Program-made: the position numbers and the translations under genes
In this document: positions 47,340-56,066 of the stretch, in pieces
How the letters are laid out: each line of letters begins with the position of its first letter
Position numbering within the stretch: position 1 is the first letter of the stretch
Notes under the pieces: generated by a model
What the model was told of the DNA's origin: nothing
Seen by the model: only the letters and a program-made list of their open reading frames with translations
Database searches by the model: none
Assembly (NCBI RefSeq): GCF_027497195.1
Contig: NZ_CP114905.1
Span: 3,944,001 to 4,008,000 of the forward strand
Reading direction: 5' to 3'
DNA from: Streptomyces sp. WMMC500
GTDB lineage: Bacteria; Actinomycetota; Actinomycetes; Streptomycetales; Streptomycetaceae
Length of the DNA: 64,000 nucleotides

Positions 47340-50075
47340 GTGCCTCTCTTCGGCCCGCTCGGACGACGGCCGGCCGGCACCCTGCTGACCGCGTTCACCG
47401 TCCTGGCCACCGCCTGGCTGTCGCCCGCCGCGGCGACGACCGTCGCTGAGCCTCCGCCCCGTACGGCCACAACCTCCGATGTCTGGACCGTGGCCGCCCC
47501 ACAAAACCAACACGATGCCCTCGCGGCCGACGTCGTACGCGACGAGGCCACCGGGGCGCTCACGCTCACCGTCCGCCGCGGCGCGGACACCGTGCTGCCC
47601 GACTCCCCGCTCGGCCTCCGCACCGAGGGCGCCGACCTGACCCGCGGGCTCGACGTCCTCGGCCGGGACGACCGCCGCGTCCACGAGCGGTACGAGATGA
47701 CCACCGGCAAGCAGCGCCGCGTGCGCTCCGCCATGACGGAGTCCCGCTTCGCGCTGCGCGGCGACGGGGGCGTCCGCATGGACCTCGTCGTCCGCGTCGC
47801 CGACGACGGCGTCGCGTTCCGCTACGAGCTGCCGGACTCCGCGGGCACCGTCGTCACCGGCGAGGCCACCGGCTACACCCTCCCCGCCGACGCGCCCGCC
47901 TGGCTGCTGCCGCACACCGCCTGGTACGAGAACGTGCGCGGCGAGACCACGGCCGGCGGTGCCGCCGCCGACGAGTACGGCTACCCGGCCCTCTTCGAGG
48001 TCGACGACAGCTACGTGCTGCTGACGGAGTCCGGGATGGACTCCGGGTATCCCGGCAGCCGGCTCGACCATCCCGCCGGCGGCGGCGCGTACAACCTCGA
48101 ACTCGCCGAGGCCGAGGTGGTCTCGGAGGGCGACCTGGCGACCCCGTGGCGTACCGCGATCGTCGGCGACCTCGCGACCGTCACCGAGTCGACGCTCGTC
48201 AGCGACCTCGCCCCTGACTCGGCGGTCGCCGACACCTCCTGGATCCGTCCCGGCACGGTCTCCTGGTCCTGGCTCGTCGAGCACAGCAGCCCGGCGGACT
48301 TCGAGCGGCAGAAGGACTTCGTCGACTACGCCGCCGCGCACGGCTGGGAGTACACGCTCGTCGACGAGGGCTGGAGCCGCGACTGGGTGCCGGAGCTGGT
48401 GCGGTACGCGCGCGCCAAGGGCGTCGACATCCTGCTGTGGTACCGCTGGTGGGAGGTCGACACCCCCGAGGAGATGGACACCGTCTTCGGCGAGCTCAAC
48501 GACTGGGGCGTCAAGGGCGTCAAGGTCGACTTCATGAACCAGGGCGACGGCGACCCGGAGGGCGTCGGCCGGCACGCCTGGTACGAGGACGTCCTCGCCG
48601 CCACCGCCGAGCACGAGCTGCTCGTCAACTTCCACGGCGCGACGATCCCCAAGGGCATCCAGCGCACCTGGCCGCACCTGATGACGTACGAGGCGGTGCG
48701 CGGGCACGAGTACTACACGTTCAACCAGCCGCTCACGCCCACGTACAACACGATGCTGCCCTTCACCCGCAACGTCGTCGGCTCCGCGGACGTCACCCCG
48801 GCGACGTTCTCCATGACCAACAGGACCCACACCGACGCCCACGAGCTGGCCCTGCCCGTGGTCCACGAGTCCGGGCTCCAGCACCCCGCGGACAGCCCGG
48901 AGAGCTACGCGCAACTCCCCGAGGCCGAGCGGGTGCTCGACCAGCTCCCCACCGTCTGGGACGAGACCCGCTACCTCGGCGGGCGGCCCGGCGACGACGC
49001 GGTGCTGGCGCGGCGCGCGGGCGAGCGGTGGTTCGTCGGCGGCATCCACGCGGGCGCGGCCGGCGAGACCGAGGTGGACCTCGGCCGGCTGGGCGCGGAC
49101 GACGACGACCGGCTGCTCGTCGAGCTGGTCACGGACGGCGCGGACGGGCTGGCGCGCGAGACCCGCAGGGTCGACGGCGACGCGGAGCTGACCGTGCCGG
49201 TGGCGGCGGACGGCGGGTTCGTGGCGCTCGTCTGCCCCGCCGAGCGCGGGCGTACGACGTGCGACGAGCCGGTGTCTCGAGCGCCGGCGACCGCGGTGAC
49301 GATCACCCCGGAGACGGCCACCGCGGCGGCCGGTGACGAGATCGAGGTCTCCGGCCGCTTCGCGGCCACGGACGACGTGACCCTCAGGGACGTCACGCTG
49401 GGCGCCCGGCCGTGGGCCGGCTGGACCGCCGCGGGCGACGACGTCGAGCGGTCCGTGCTGCGGCCCGGCCGGTCGCTGGCGGGCACGTGGACGGTGCGGG
49501 TGCCCGAGAACGTGCGGCCCGGCTACGCCGACGTGCCCGTCGCCGCGGAGTTCCGCAGGCCCGGCGCGGCGCGCGGCGAGCCGCCCGTGCACGTCGAGCA
49601 GGCCGTCCGGGTGCTGATCGCCCCGCCGGTGCCGCAGGGCGAGGCGCACGTCGGCGACCTGCCGTTCCTGTCTGCGGCGAACGGCTGGGGCCCGGTCGAG
49701 ACCGACACCAGCGTCGGCGACCAGCAGCCCGGCGACGGCGAGCCGCTGACCATCGGCGGCACGACGTACGCCAAGGGCCTCGGCGCCCACGCGCCGTCCC
49801 GCGTGACGGTCTACCTCGGCGGCGCCTGCACCTCCTTCACCGCCCAGGTGGGTGTGGACGACGAGGTCGGCGACCGCGGCTCGGTGAGCTTCCGGGTCCT
49901 CGGCGACGACACGGAGCTGGCGGCCACCGCCAACCTGCGCGGCACGGACGCCGCGCAGCCGGTGACGGCGGACGTGACCGGCGTCGACCTCCTCACCCTG
50001 GAGGTGGCGGACGGCGGCGACGGCATCAGCTACGACCACGCGGACTGGGCGGAGCCCGTGGTGTCCTGCGCCTGA
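47340..50075 (+). CDS. Secreted GH97-family glycosidase with NPCBM domain
   Basis: A 911-residue exported enzyme, GTG start at 47340 with AAGGAG 6 bases before. A signal peptide ends near AAATT (about 33). The N-terminal beta-sandwich runs to about 310, then a (beta/alpha)8 barrel with VDEGWSRDW near 340, LLWYRWWE near 365 and KVDFMNQGD near 395. A beta domain follows to about 630, then a NEW3/Ig-like module. Residues about 755-911 form an NPCBM carbohydrate-binding domain (YAKGLGAHAPSRVTVYLGG). GH97 enzymes are alpha-glucosidases or alpha-galactosidases; which one is unclear here. Confidence 0.9.
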   Translation: MPLFGPLGRRPAGTLLTAFTVLATAWLSPAAATTVAEPPPRTATTSDVWTVAAPQNQHDALAADVVRDEATGALTLTVRRGADTVLPDSPLGLRTEGADLTRGLDVLGRDDRRVHERYEMTTGKQRRVRSAMTESRFALRGDGGVRMDLVVRVADDGVAFRYELPDSAGTVVTGEATGYTLPADAPAWLLPHTAWYENVRGETTAGGAAADEYGYPALFEVDDSYVLLTESGMDSGYPGSRLDHPAGGGAYNLELAEAEVVSEGDLATPWRTAIVGDLATVTESTLVSDLAPDSAVADTSWIRPGTVSWSWLVEHSSPADFERQKDFVDYAAAHGWEYTLVDEGWSRDWVPELVRYARAKGVDILLWYRWWEVDTPEEMDTVFGELNDWGVKGVKVDFMNQGDGDPEGVGRHAWYEDVLAATAEHELLVNFHGATIPKGIQRTWPHLMTYEAVRGHEYYTFNQPLTPTYNTMLPFTRNVVGSADVTPATFSMTNRTHTDAHELALPVVHESGLQHPADSPESYAQLPEAERVLDQLPTVWDETRYLGGRPGDDAVLARRAGERWFVGGIHAGAAGETEVDLGRLGADDDDRLLVELVTDGADGLARETRRVDGDAELTVPVAADGGFVALVCPAERGRTTCDEPVSRAPATAVTITPETATAAAGDEIEVSGRFAATDDVTLRDVTLGARPWAGWTAAGDDVERSVLRPGRSLAGTWTVRVPENVRPGYADVPVAAEFRRPGAARGEPPVHVEQAVRVLIAPPVPQGEAHVGDLPFLSAANGWGPVETDTSVGDQQPGDGEPLTIGGTTYAKGLGAHAPSRVTVYLGGACTSFTAQVGVDDEVGDRGSVSFRVLGDDTELAATANLRGTDAAQPVTADVTGVDLLTLEVADGGDGISYDHADWAEPVVSCA

Positions 50076-50095
50076 CGCACGCGCACGCGACGCGG

Positions 50096-50133
50096 AGAGC
50101 GCCGCGGTCGGCCGGTGGCCGCCGCGGCGCTCT
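50096..50133. terminator. Hairpin after the GH97 gene
   Basis: AGAGCGCCGCGG (50096-50107) pairs perfectly with CCGCGGCGCTCT (50122-50133), followed by TCC. Probably bidirectional, serving the convergent AzlD gene too. Confidence 0.75.
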
Positions 50134-50270
50134 TCCGTGTGTACGCCCCGGGCGCCTGCCCCGGGTGACCGCCCGTCATCTGTCGAGTTTCGCGAAGTCC
50201 GGAGCAATCCACTTCTTCACGGAGGAATACGGAACAAGGAGTCCATGACGGGCGCAGAGGTCGGAGGGCT

Positions 50271-50606
50271 TCAGAACACCGCGCTGGCGAGCGTCACATG
50301 GACGGCGGTGCCGCCGAGTATCGACAGCGGGACATTGCGCCGCCACAGGTGGACGGCCGCGGTGGCGGCCAGCGCCAGCAGCGTCGGCCACGCCGCCGCG
50401 GGGTCGCGCGGCGTGAGGTGGCGCAGCGTGTAGGCGGCGAGGATCACCATCACGCCCACCGGCATCGCCGCGGCGAGGTACGCCACGAGCGGGCTGGACC
50501 GCAGCGGCGCCAGCGCGGCGAACGGCAGGGCGCGCAGCGCCCAGGTGACGGCGACGGCGACCGCGACGGCGGCGAGGAGGTAGCCGGCGGCGGGGGTGTC
50601 AGGCAC
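50271..50606 (-). CDS. azlD: AzlD-family branched-chain amino acid export subunit
   Basis: A 111-residue membrane protein with four hydrophobic segments and the family's TWALRALPF near residue 21 and LAAAMPVGVMVILAAYTLR near 45. It partners AzlC; the two genes overlap by 8 bases. Together they export branched-chain amino acids and related compounds. Confidence 0.85.
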   Translation of the reverse strand: MPDTPAAGYLLAAVAVAVAVTWALRALPFAALAPLRSSPLVAYLAAAMPVGVMVILAAYTLRHLTPRDPAAAWPTLLALAATAAVHLWRRNVPLSILGGTAVHVTLASAVF

Positions 50607-51300
50607 GGGCGCCCGCCTCCCGGCGCCGTACGAGCGCGTAGCGGGCGAGGAGCACGGCGCCGAACAGCAGGAACGCGGCGAAGAGTTGTCCTGACGGCAC
50701 CGCGAGCCGCGCGGCCAGCGCGCAGCCCAGCGCCAGCGCGGGCACGGCGCGGCCGGGCCGGTCGCGGAGCGCGTCGAGGGCCAGCACGGTGAACAGGGCC
50801 GTGACGGCGAAGTCCAGGCCCTCGACGCCGGTGGGGACGGCGGCGCCGAGCAGCGCGCCGGCGGTGGCGCCGCCCGCCCAGTACAGGTGGATGAAGACCT
50901 GGAGCCACAGCACGCGGCGGCCCGGGTAGGACTGCGCGGCGGGGTGCGCGGTGACGGCGTACGCCTCGTCGGAGAGCGCGAAGGTGCTGTACGCCCTGGC
51001 CGCGCGGCCCCGGACGCGGTGCAGCGGGAAGGACAGCGCGTAGAAGACGTGCCGGAAGTTGACCGTGAACGCCGTCAGCGCGATCTGCCCGAGCGGCGCC
51101 GCGGCCAGCACCAGGCCGAGGAAGAGGAACTCCAGCGAACCGGCGTAGATGAGACCAGAGAAGACGCTCGCCCACCACCAGTCCAGGCCCGCGTGGGCGA
51201 CGAGGACGCCGAAGGCCACGCCCATGGGGAAGGCGCCGAGCCCGACCGGTCCGGAGTCGGCGAGCGCCCGGGCGAGGTCGGCGCGCAGTTGGCGTGGCAT
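50599..51300 (-). CDS. azlC: AzlC-family branched-chain amino acid export subunit
   Basis: A 233-residue membrane protein. GAFPMGVAFGVLVAHAGLDW near residue 22, SGLIYAGSLEFL near 48, NFRHVFYALSFPLHR near 80 and LSDEAYAV near 108 are classic AzlC motifs. About six membrane segments. ATG at 51300 is divergent from an Lrp-type gene by 62 bases, the usual setting for amino-acid-responsive control. Confidence 0.9.
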   Translation of the reverse strand: MPRQLRADLARALADSGPVGLGAFPMGVAFGVLVAHAGLDWWWASVFSGLIYAGSLEFLFLGLVLAAAPLGQIALTAFTVNFRHVFYALSFPLHRVRGRAARAYSTFALSDEAYAVTAHPAAQSYPGRRVLWLQVFIHLYWAGGATAGALLGAAVPTGVEGLDFAVTALFTVLALDALRDRPGRAVPALALGCALAARLAVPSGQLFAAFLLFGAVLLARYALVRRREAGARA

Positions 51301-51362
51301 GAGTCGATCCTAGAAACATCCACGCCTCATATGGTTGCAGATTATGGCAGTAAACTGATGGA

Positions 51363-51821
51363 GTGAGCAATGAAAAGAAACTCGATGACCTTGATCGCGA
51401 AATCTTGCGTCAGCTCCAGCACGATGGCCGGCTGACGAACGTCGAGCTGGCCCGCCGCGTCGGCCTGACCCCGCCGCCCTGCCTGCGGCGGGTGAAGCGG
51501 CTGGAGGAGGCCGGGATCATCACGGGCTACCGGGCCCGGGTGGACGAGGAGGCAGCGGGGCGCAGGCTCGAAGTGATCGTGTCCATCGAGGTGTCGGTGA
51601 GCGACCTCGACACCCTCGCCGGGTTGGAGGCGACGATCGGCGCGTACGACGAGGTGGTGGAGTTCCGGCGGGTGTTCGGTACGCCGGACTACTTCCTGCG
51701 GGTGCTGGTCGCGGACTACGCGGCGTACGAACAGTTCCAGACCGGGAAGATCATCGGCATTCCGGGCGTCGCCCGGGTGATCTCGCAGCCCACAATGAAG
51801 AAGATCAAGGTCGTGGACTGA
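51363..51821 (+). CDS. Lrp/AsnC-family regulator
   Basis: A 152-residue regulator with GTG start at 51363. The helix-turn-helix is at about 10-60 (DREILRQLQHDGRLTNVELA), and the RAM ligand domain at about 70-150 (VEFRRVFGTPDYFLRVLV). It is divergent from azlCD and very likely controls it in response to leucine-type amino acids, as AzlB/Lrp do elsewhere. Confidence 0.92.
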   Translation: MSNEKKLDDLDREILRQLQHDGRLTNVELARRVGLTPPPCLRRVKRLEEAGIITGYRARVDEEAAGRRLEVIVSIEVSVSDLDTLAGLEATIGAYDEVVEFRRVFGTPDYFLRVLVADYAAYEQFQTGKIIGIPGVARVISQPTMKKIKVVD

Positions 51822-52014
51822 TTTCCCAGCACGCCCGCATTCGTCAAATAAATGGCCTGACACGTAAGTGAGTTGAGAAATCGAATTCAATTGGTCGGAT
51901 CTCTTGCTACGCGACTGGTGCCCGACTACGTTACGGCTCGCGTCCCTTGGCGCGGCGCCTTTCGCCGCCGCCGGGAATTCCCCCACCGCAGGCCCGAACG
52001 TGAGGAAAACCCTC

Positions 52015-53301
52015 GTGACGATCTCCCGACGCAAGCTCATCGTCTCCGGCGCCGCCGCCTCCGCCGCGGCCGCCGCCGGCGGCGTGCTCTCCACGCAGTT
52101 CGCCGGCGCCGCCGAGGAGCCAGCGGCGGCGCCGCGGCCCGGCGCGAAGCCGGCCGCGAGCCCGATCGGCGACGTGGTCGGCAAGATCACCGTCGGCTAC
52201 CAGGGCTGGTTCGCCTGCCCCGGCGACGGCGCGCCCATCAACGGGTGGTGGCACTGGAGCCGCGACATGAGCCGGCCGCCGTCCCCGGACAACACGACCA
52301 TCGCGTCCTGGCCGGACATGCGCGAGTACGAGAACACGTACCCCACCGCCTATCCGGACCTCAACGGCGGCGGCCAGGCCACCCTCTTCTCCTCCTGGGA
52401 CGACCAGACCGTCGACACGCACTTCCGCTGGATGGCCGAGAACGGCTGCGACACCGCCGCCCTCCAGCGCTTCAACCCCTTCGGCGGCGAAGGCGCCACG
52501 CGCGACGGCATGGCCGCCAAGGTGCGCGCGGCGGCCGAGAAGCACGGCCGCAAGTTCTACATCATGTACGACGTCACCTCCTGGACGCAGATGCAGTCGC
52601 AGATCAAGGAGGACTGGACGACGAAGATGAGCGCGTACACGTCGTCCGGCGCGTACGCCGTGCAGAACGGCAAGCCGGTGGTGTGCATCTGGGGCTTCGG
52701 CTTCAACGACGACGGCCGCCCCTTCGAGCCCGGGCCCTGCCTCGACGTCGTCAACTGGTTCAAGAACCAGGGCTGTTACGTCATCGGCGGCGTGCCCACG
52801 CACTGGCGCACCGGCCAGTCCGACTCCCGCCCCGGCTTCCTCGACGTCTACCACGCCTTCCACATGATCTCGCCGTGGATGGTGGGCCGGATCTCCGACG
52901 TCGGCGGCGCCGACCACTTCTACAACAACGTCAACGGGCCGGACAAGGCCGACTGCGACGCGCACGGCATCGACTACCAGCCCTGCGTCATCCCCGGCGA
53001 CCTGCAGAGCGGCCACCGCGCACACGGCGACCTGATGTGGCGGCAGTTCTACAACCTGGTGCGGCTGGACGTCGCGGGCTTCTACATCTCCATGTTCGAC
53101 GAGTACAACGAGGCCAACCAGATCGCCAAGACCGCGGAGACCGGCGCGCAGGTGCCGTCAGGCTCCGGGATCCGCGCGCTCGACGAGGACGGCACGTCGT
53201 GCTCCTCGGACTACTACCTGCGGCTGACCGCGGACGGCGGCCGGATGCTCAAGGGCGAACTCGCCCTCACCCCGGACCGGCCCACCCCGCCGCGGCCCTG
53301 A
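52015..53301 (+). CDS. Tat-exported GH99/GH71-like glycoside hydrolase
   Basis: A 428-residue exported protein, GTG at 52015 with GAGGAAA upstream. SRRKLIVSGAAASAAAAAGG is a Tat-type signal. The mature part begins KITVGYQGWFACPGDG and has WHWSRDM, TLFSSWDDQTVDTHFRWM, KFYIMYDVTSW near 180, VCIWGFGFND near 225 and FYISMFDEYNEANQ near 365, the pattern of GH71/GH99-like enzymes annotated as xylosidase/arabinosidase. The last motif should carry acidic catalytic residues. The true substrate is not certain. Confidence 0.8.
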   Translation: MTISRRKLIVSGAAASAAAAAGGVLSTQFAGAAEEPAAAPRPGAKPAASPIGDVVGKITVGYQGWFACPGDGAPINGWWHWSRDMSRPPSPDNTTIASWPDMREYENTYPTAYPDLNGGGQATLFSSWDDQTVDTHFRWMAENGCDTAALQRFNPFGGEGATRDGMAAKVRAAAEKHGRKFYIMYDVTSWTQMQSQIKEDWTTKMSAYTSSGAYAVQNGKPVVCIWGFGFNDDGRPFEPGPCLDVVNWFKNQGCYVIGGVPTHWRTGQSDSRPGFLDVYHAFHMISPWMVGRISDVGGADHFYNNVNGPDKADCDAHGIDYQPCVIPGDLQSGHRAHGDLMWRQFYNLVRLDVAGFYISMFDEYNEANQIAKTAETGAQVPSGSGIRALDEDGTSCSSDYYLRLTADGGRMLKGELALTPDRPTPPRP

Positions 53302-53470
53302 TCGCGCCGCCGGGCCCGCGCGCAGGCGCCCCCGCGCGCGGGTCCGGCGGCGACCCGCGGCCCCAGGCGGCGCTCCCCGCGCCCGCCGGGCCGCACCCGC
53401 GCGCCCCGCGCGCCCCACCCCCGCACCACCCGAGTCTTCCGTCGCACGAACGATCTTCGAGGTGAGTGAC

Positions 53471-55822
53471 ATGTCCGGAGACATCACCCGCAGAGCCACC
53501 GTGAAGACCGCGCTCGCCGCCGCGGGCGCCCTGACGCTGGGCACCCCCGCCCTGGCGTACGCCGCCCGCCGGGCCGCCGCCGACCCCGGCGACGCCTGGC
53601 GCCTGTGGTACGACAAGCCCGCCGCCGACTGGGAGCGCGAGTCGCTGCCGCTGGGCAACGGCGCCTTGGGCGTCGGCGTGTTCGGCACGCTCGCCTCCGA
53701 GCGGCTGACGCTCAACGAGAAGACGCTGTGGACCGGCGGCCCCGGCTCCGGCGGCGGCTACGACTTCGGCAACTGGCGGGAGCCTCGGCCGGGGGCGCTG
53801 GAGGCCGTACAGGACCGGCTCGACGCCGAGGGCCGGCTCAGCCCCGAGACCGTCGCGCAGCAGCTCGGCCAGTCCAAGCACGGCTTCGGCGCGTACCAGA
53901 TCCTCGGCGAGCTGCTGCTCGACCACCCGTCGGCGCCCGGCGGCCCCGACGGCTCGTACTGGCGCGACCTCGACATCGCCGAGGGCGTCGCGGCCGTGGC
54001 GTACGCGCACGAAGGGGCCGACCACCGCCGCGAGTACTTCGTCTCGCACCCGGACGCGGTGGCGGTGGGCCGGCTGACGGCGAGCCAGCCGGGGCGGGTG
54101 TCGTTCACCCTGCGCTACACCTCGCCGCGCAACGACTTCCAGGCCACCGCGAGCGGCGACCGGCTGACGATCCGCGGCGCGCTCCAGGACAACGGCATGG
54201 TCTTCGAGGCGCAGATACGGCTGCTGACCGAGGGCGGCAGCGTCTCCGCCGGCAACGGCACGCTGACGGTGAGCGGCGCGAACAGCGCCTGGTTCGTGCT
54301 GGCGGCCGGCACGAACTACGCCGACACCTACCCGGACTACCGCGGCGCCGACCCCCACGACCGCGTCACCGGCGCAGTCGACCGGGCCGTCCAGGCGGGC
54401 CACGGCACGCTGCGCGAGCGGCACGTCGCCGACCACCGCGGGCTGTTCGACCGCGTCGCGCTCGACATCGGCCAGCAGCAGCCCGCGCAGCCCACGGACC
54501 GGCACCTCGCCGGCTACGGGAGCGGCTCGGCGGCCGACCGGGCGCTGGAGGCGCTGTTCTTCCAGTACGGGCGCTACCTGCTGATCGCCTCCTCCCGGGC
54601 CGGGTCCACCCCGGCGAACCTCCAGGGCGTGTGGAACAACGTCACCAACCCGCCGTGGAGCGCCGACTACCACGTCAACATCAACCTGCAGATGAACTAC
54701 TGGCCCGCCGAGGTCACCAACCTCGCCGACACCACCGGCCCGTACGACGACTTCGTCGAGGCCCTGCGCGCCCCCGGCCGCGTCTCGGCGCAGGAGCTCT
54801 ACACCACCGGCGGCTGGGTCGTCCACAACGAGACCAACCCCTTCGGCTTCACGGGCGTGCACGACTGGGCGACGTCCTTCTGGTTCCCCGAGGCCGCCGC
54901 CTGGCTGACGCAGCAGATGTACGAGCACTACCGCTTCGACGGCTCGACGGACTACCTGCGCACCACCGCGTACCCGGTGATGAAGGAGGCCGCCGAGTTC
55001 TGGCTCGCGAACCTGCGCACCGACCCGCGCGACGGCAAGCTCGTCGTCACCCCCAGCTACTCGCCCGAGCAGGGCGACTTCACCGCGGGCTGCTCCATGT
55101 CGCAGCAGATCGTGTACGACCTGCTGACCAACACCCTGGAGGCGGCGCAGACCCTCGGCGACAGCCCTGACTTCCGCACCCGCCTGGAGCAGACGCTCGC
55201 CGACCTCGACCCGGGCCTGCGGATCGGCTCGTGGGGCCAGTTGCAGGAGTGGAAGGCGGACCTGGACGACCAGAACAACGACCACCGGCACGTCTCGCAC
55301 CTCTTCGGCCTGCACCCCGGGCGGCAGATCGAGGTCGGCAGCCAGTGGGCGGAGGCGGCGAAGGTGTCCCTGACCGCCCGCGGCGACGGCGGTACGGGCT
55401 GGAGCAAGGCGTGGAAGATCAACTTCTGGGCCCGGCTCACCGACGGCGACCACGCGCACAAGATGCTCGGCGAGCAGCTCAAGTCCTCCACGCTGCCCAA
55501 CCTCTGGGACACCCACCCGCCGTTCCAGATCGACGGCAACTTCGGCGCCACCTCCGGCATCGCCGAGATGCTGCTGCAGAGCCAGCACGGCCCCATCGAG
55601 GTCCTGCCCGCCCTGCCCGGCGCCTGGCCCGCCGGCTCCGTGACCGGGCTGCGCGCCCGCGGCGGCGCCACGCTCGACGTCACCTGGGCCGGCGGGCGCG
55701 CGACCCGGATCGCCCTGCACGCGAGCCGTACGCGCCAACTCACCCTGCGCAGCGACCTGCTCCCCGGCGGCGAGCAGGTCATCGACGCCGTGGCGGGGCA
55801 GACGTACACCTTCGGCGGCTGA
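53471..55822 (+). CDS. Exported GH95-family alpha-L-fucosidase/galactosidase
   Basis: A 783-residue exported enzyme. ATG 53471 (an in-frame GTG lies at 53462) gives TRRATVKTALAAAGALTLG, a twin-arginine-type signal. LWYDKPAADWERESLPLGNG near 40 begins the N-terminal domain. NLQGVWNN near 382, NINLQMNYWPAE near 403, GWVVHNETNPFG near 450, FWFPEAAAWL and HRHVSHLFGLHPG near 600 are GH95 hallmarks. GH95 members are alpha-1,2-L-fucosidases or alpha-L-galactosidases. A strong terminator follows. Confidence 0.92.
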   Translation: MSGDITRRATVKTALAAAGALTLGTPALAYAARRAAADPGDAWRLWYDKPAADWERESLPLGNGALGVGVFGTLASERLTLNEKTLWTGGPGSGGGYDFGNWREPRPGALEAVQDRLDAEGRLSPETVAQQLGQSKHGFGAYQILGELLLDHPSAPGGPDGSYWRDLDIAEGVAAVAYAHEGADHRREYFVSHPDAVAVGRLTASQPGRVSFTLRYTSPRNDFQATASGDRLTIRGALQDNGMVFEAQIRLLTEGGSVSAGNGTLTVSGANSAWFVLAAGTNYADTYPDYRGADPHDRVTGAVDRAVQAGHGTLRERHVADHRGLFDRVALDIGQQQPAQPTDRHLAGYGSGSAADRALEALFFQYGRYLLIASSRAGSTPANLQGVWNNVTNPPWSADYHVNINLQMNYWPAEVTNLADTTGPYDDFVEALRAPGRVSAQELYTTGGWVVHNETNPFGFTGVHDWATSFWFPEAAAWLTQQMYEHYRFDGSTDYLRTTAYPVMKEAAEFWLANLRTDPRDGKLVVTPSYSPEQGDFTAGCSMSQQIVYDLLTNTLEAAQTLGDSPDFRTRLEQTLADLDPGLRIGSWGQLQEWKADLDDQNNDHRHVSHLFGLHPGRQIEVGSQWAEAAKVSLTARGDGGTGWSKAWKINFWARLTDGDHAHKMLGEQLKSSTLPNLWDTHPPFQIDGNFGATSGIAEMLLQSQHGPIEVLPALPGAWPAGSVTGLRARGGATLDVTWAGGRATRIALHASRTRQLTLRSDLLPGGEQVIDAVAGQTYTFGG

Positions 55823-55839
55823 CCCCGCCCGCGTACCGC

Positions 55840-55869
55840 CCGGGCCCGCGACGTGCGCCGCGGGCCCGG
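55840..55869 (+). terminator. Strong hairpin after the GH95 gene
   Basis: CCGGGCCCGCG (55840-55850) pairs perfectly with CGCGGGCCCGG (55859-55869), with an 8-base loop. Confidence 0.75.
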
Positions 55870-56006
55870 GTCCGGGGCGCACCGGGCAGGCCCGTGCCCG
55901 TTTGTCAGGCAGTTGTTTTCCAGCCTTGCACACGGCGTCTTTTAATTCGCCTGACAATGCACCAGCGCCCTTTGCAGACCAGCAACTAAAAGGCGTTTTC
56001 AGGGCG

Positions 56007-56035
56007 TTGACTTAGTAACACACGTGGTTTTACAT
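56007..56035 (+). promoter_or_regulatory. Sigma-70-type promoter of the ROK gene
   Basis: TTGACT (56007-56012), 17 bases, TTACAT (56030-56035). This puts the transcript start near 56042, so an ATG at 56034 cannot be used; AGGAGG before ATG 56067 marks the real start. Confidence 0.6.
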
Positions 56036-56066
56036 GTGCGACACGAGCCGCACAGGAGGCCACGCC

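Noticed and set aside
56034..56066. ATG at 56034 as start of the ROK fusion
   Set aside because: It lies in the -10 element of the predicted promoter and would not be in the message; ATG 56067 has an AGGAGG site.
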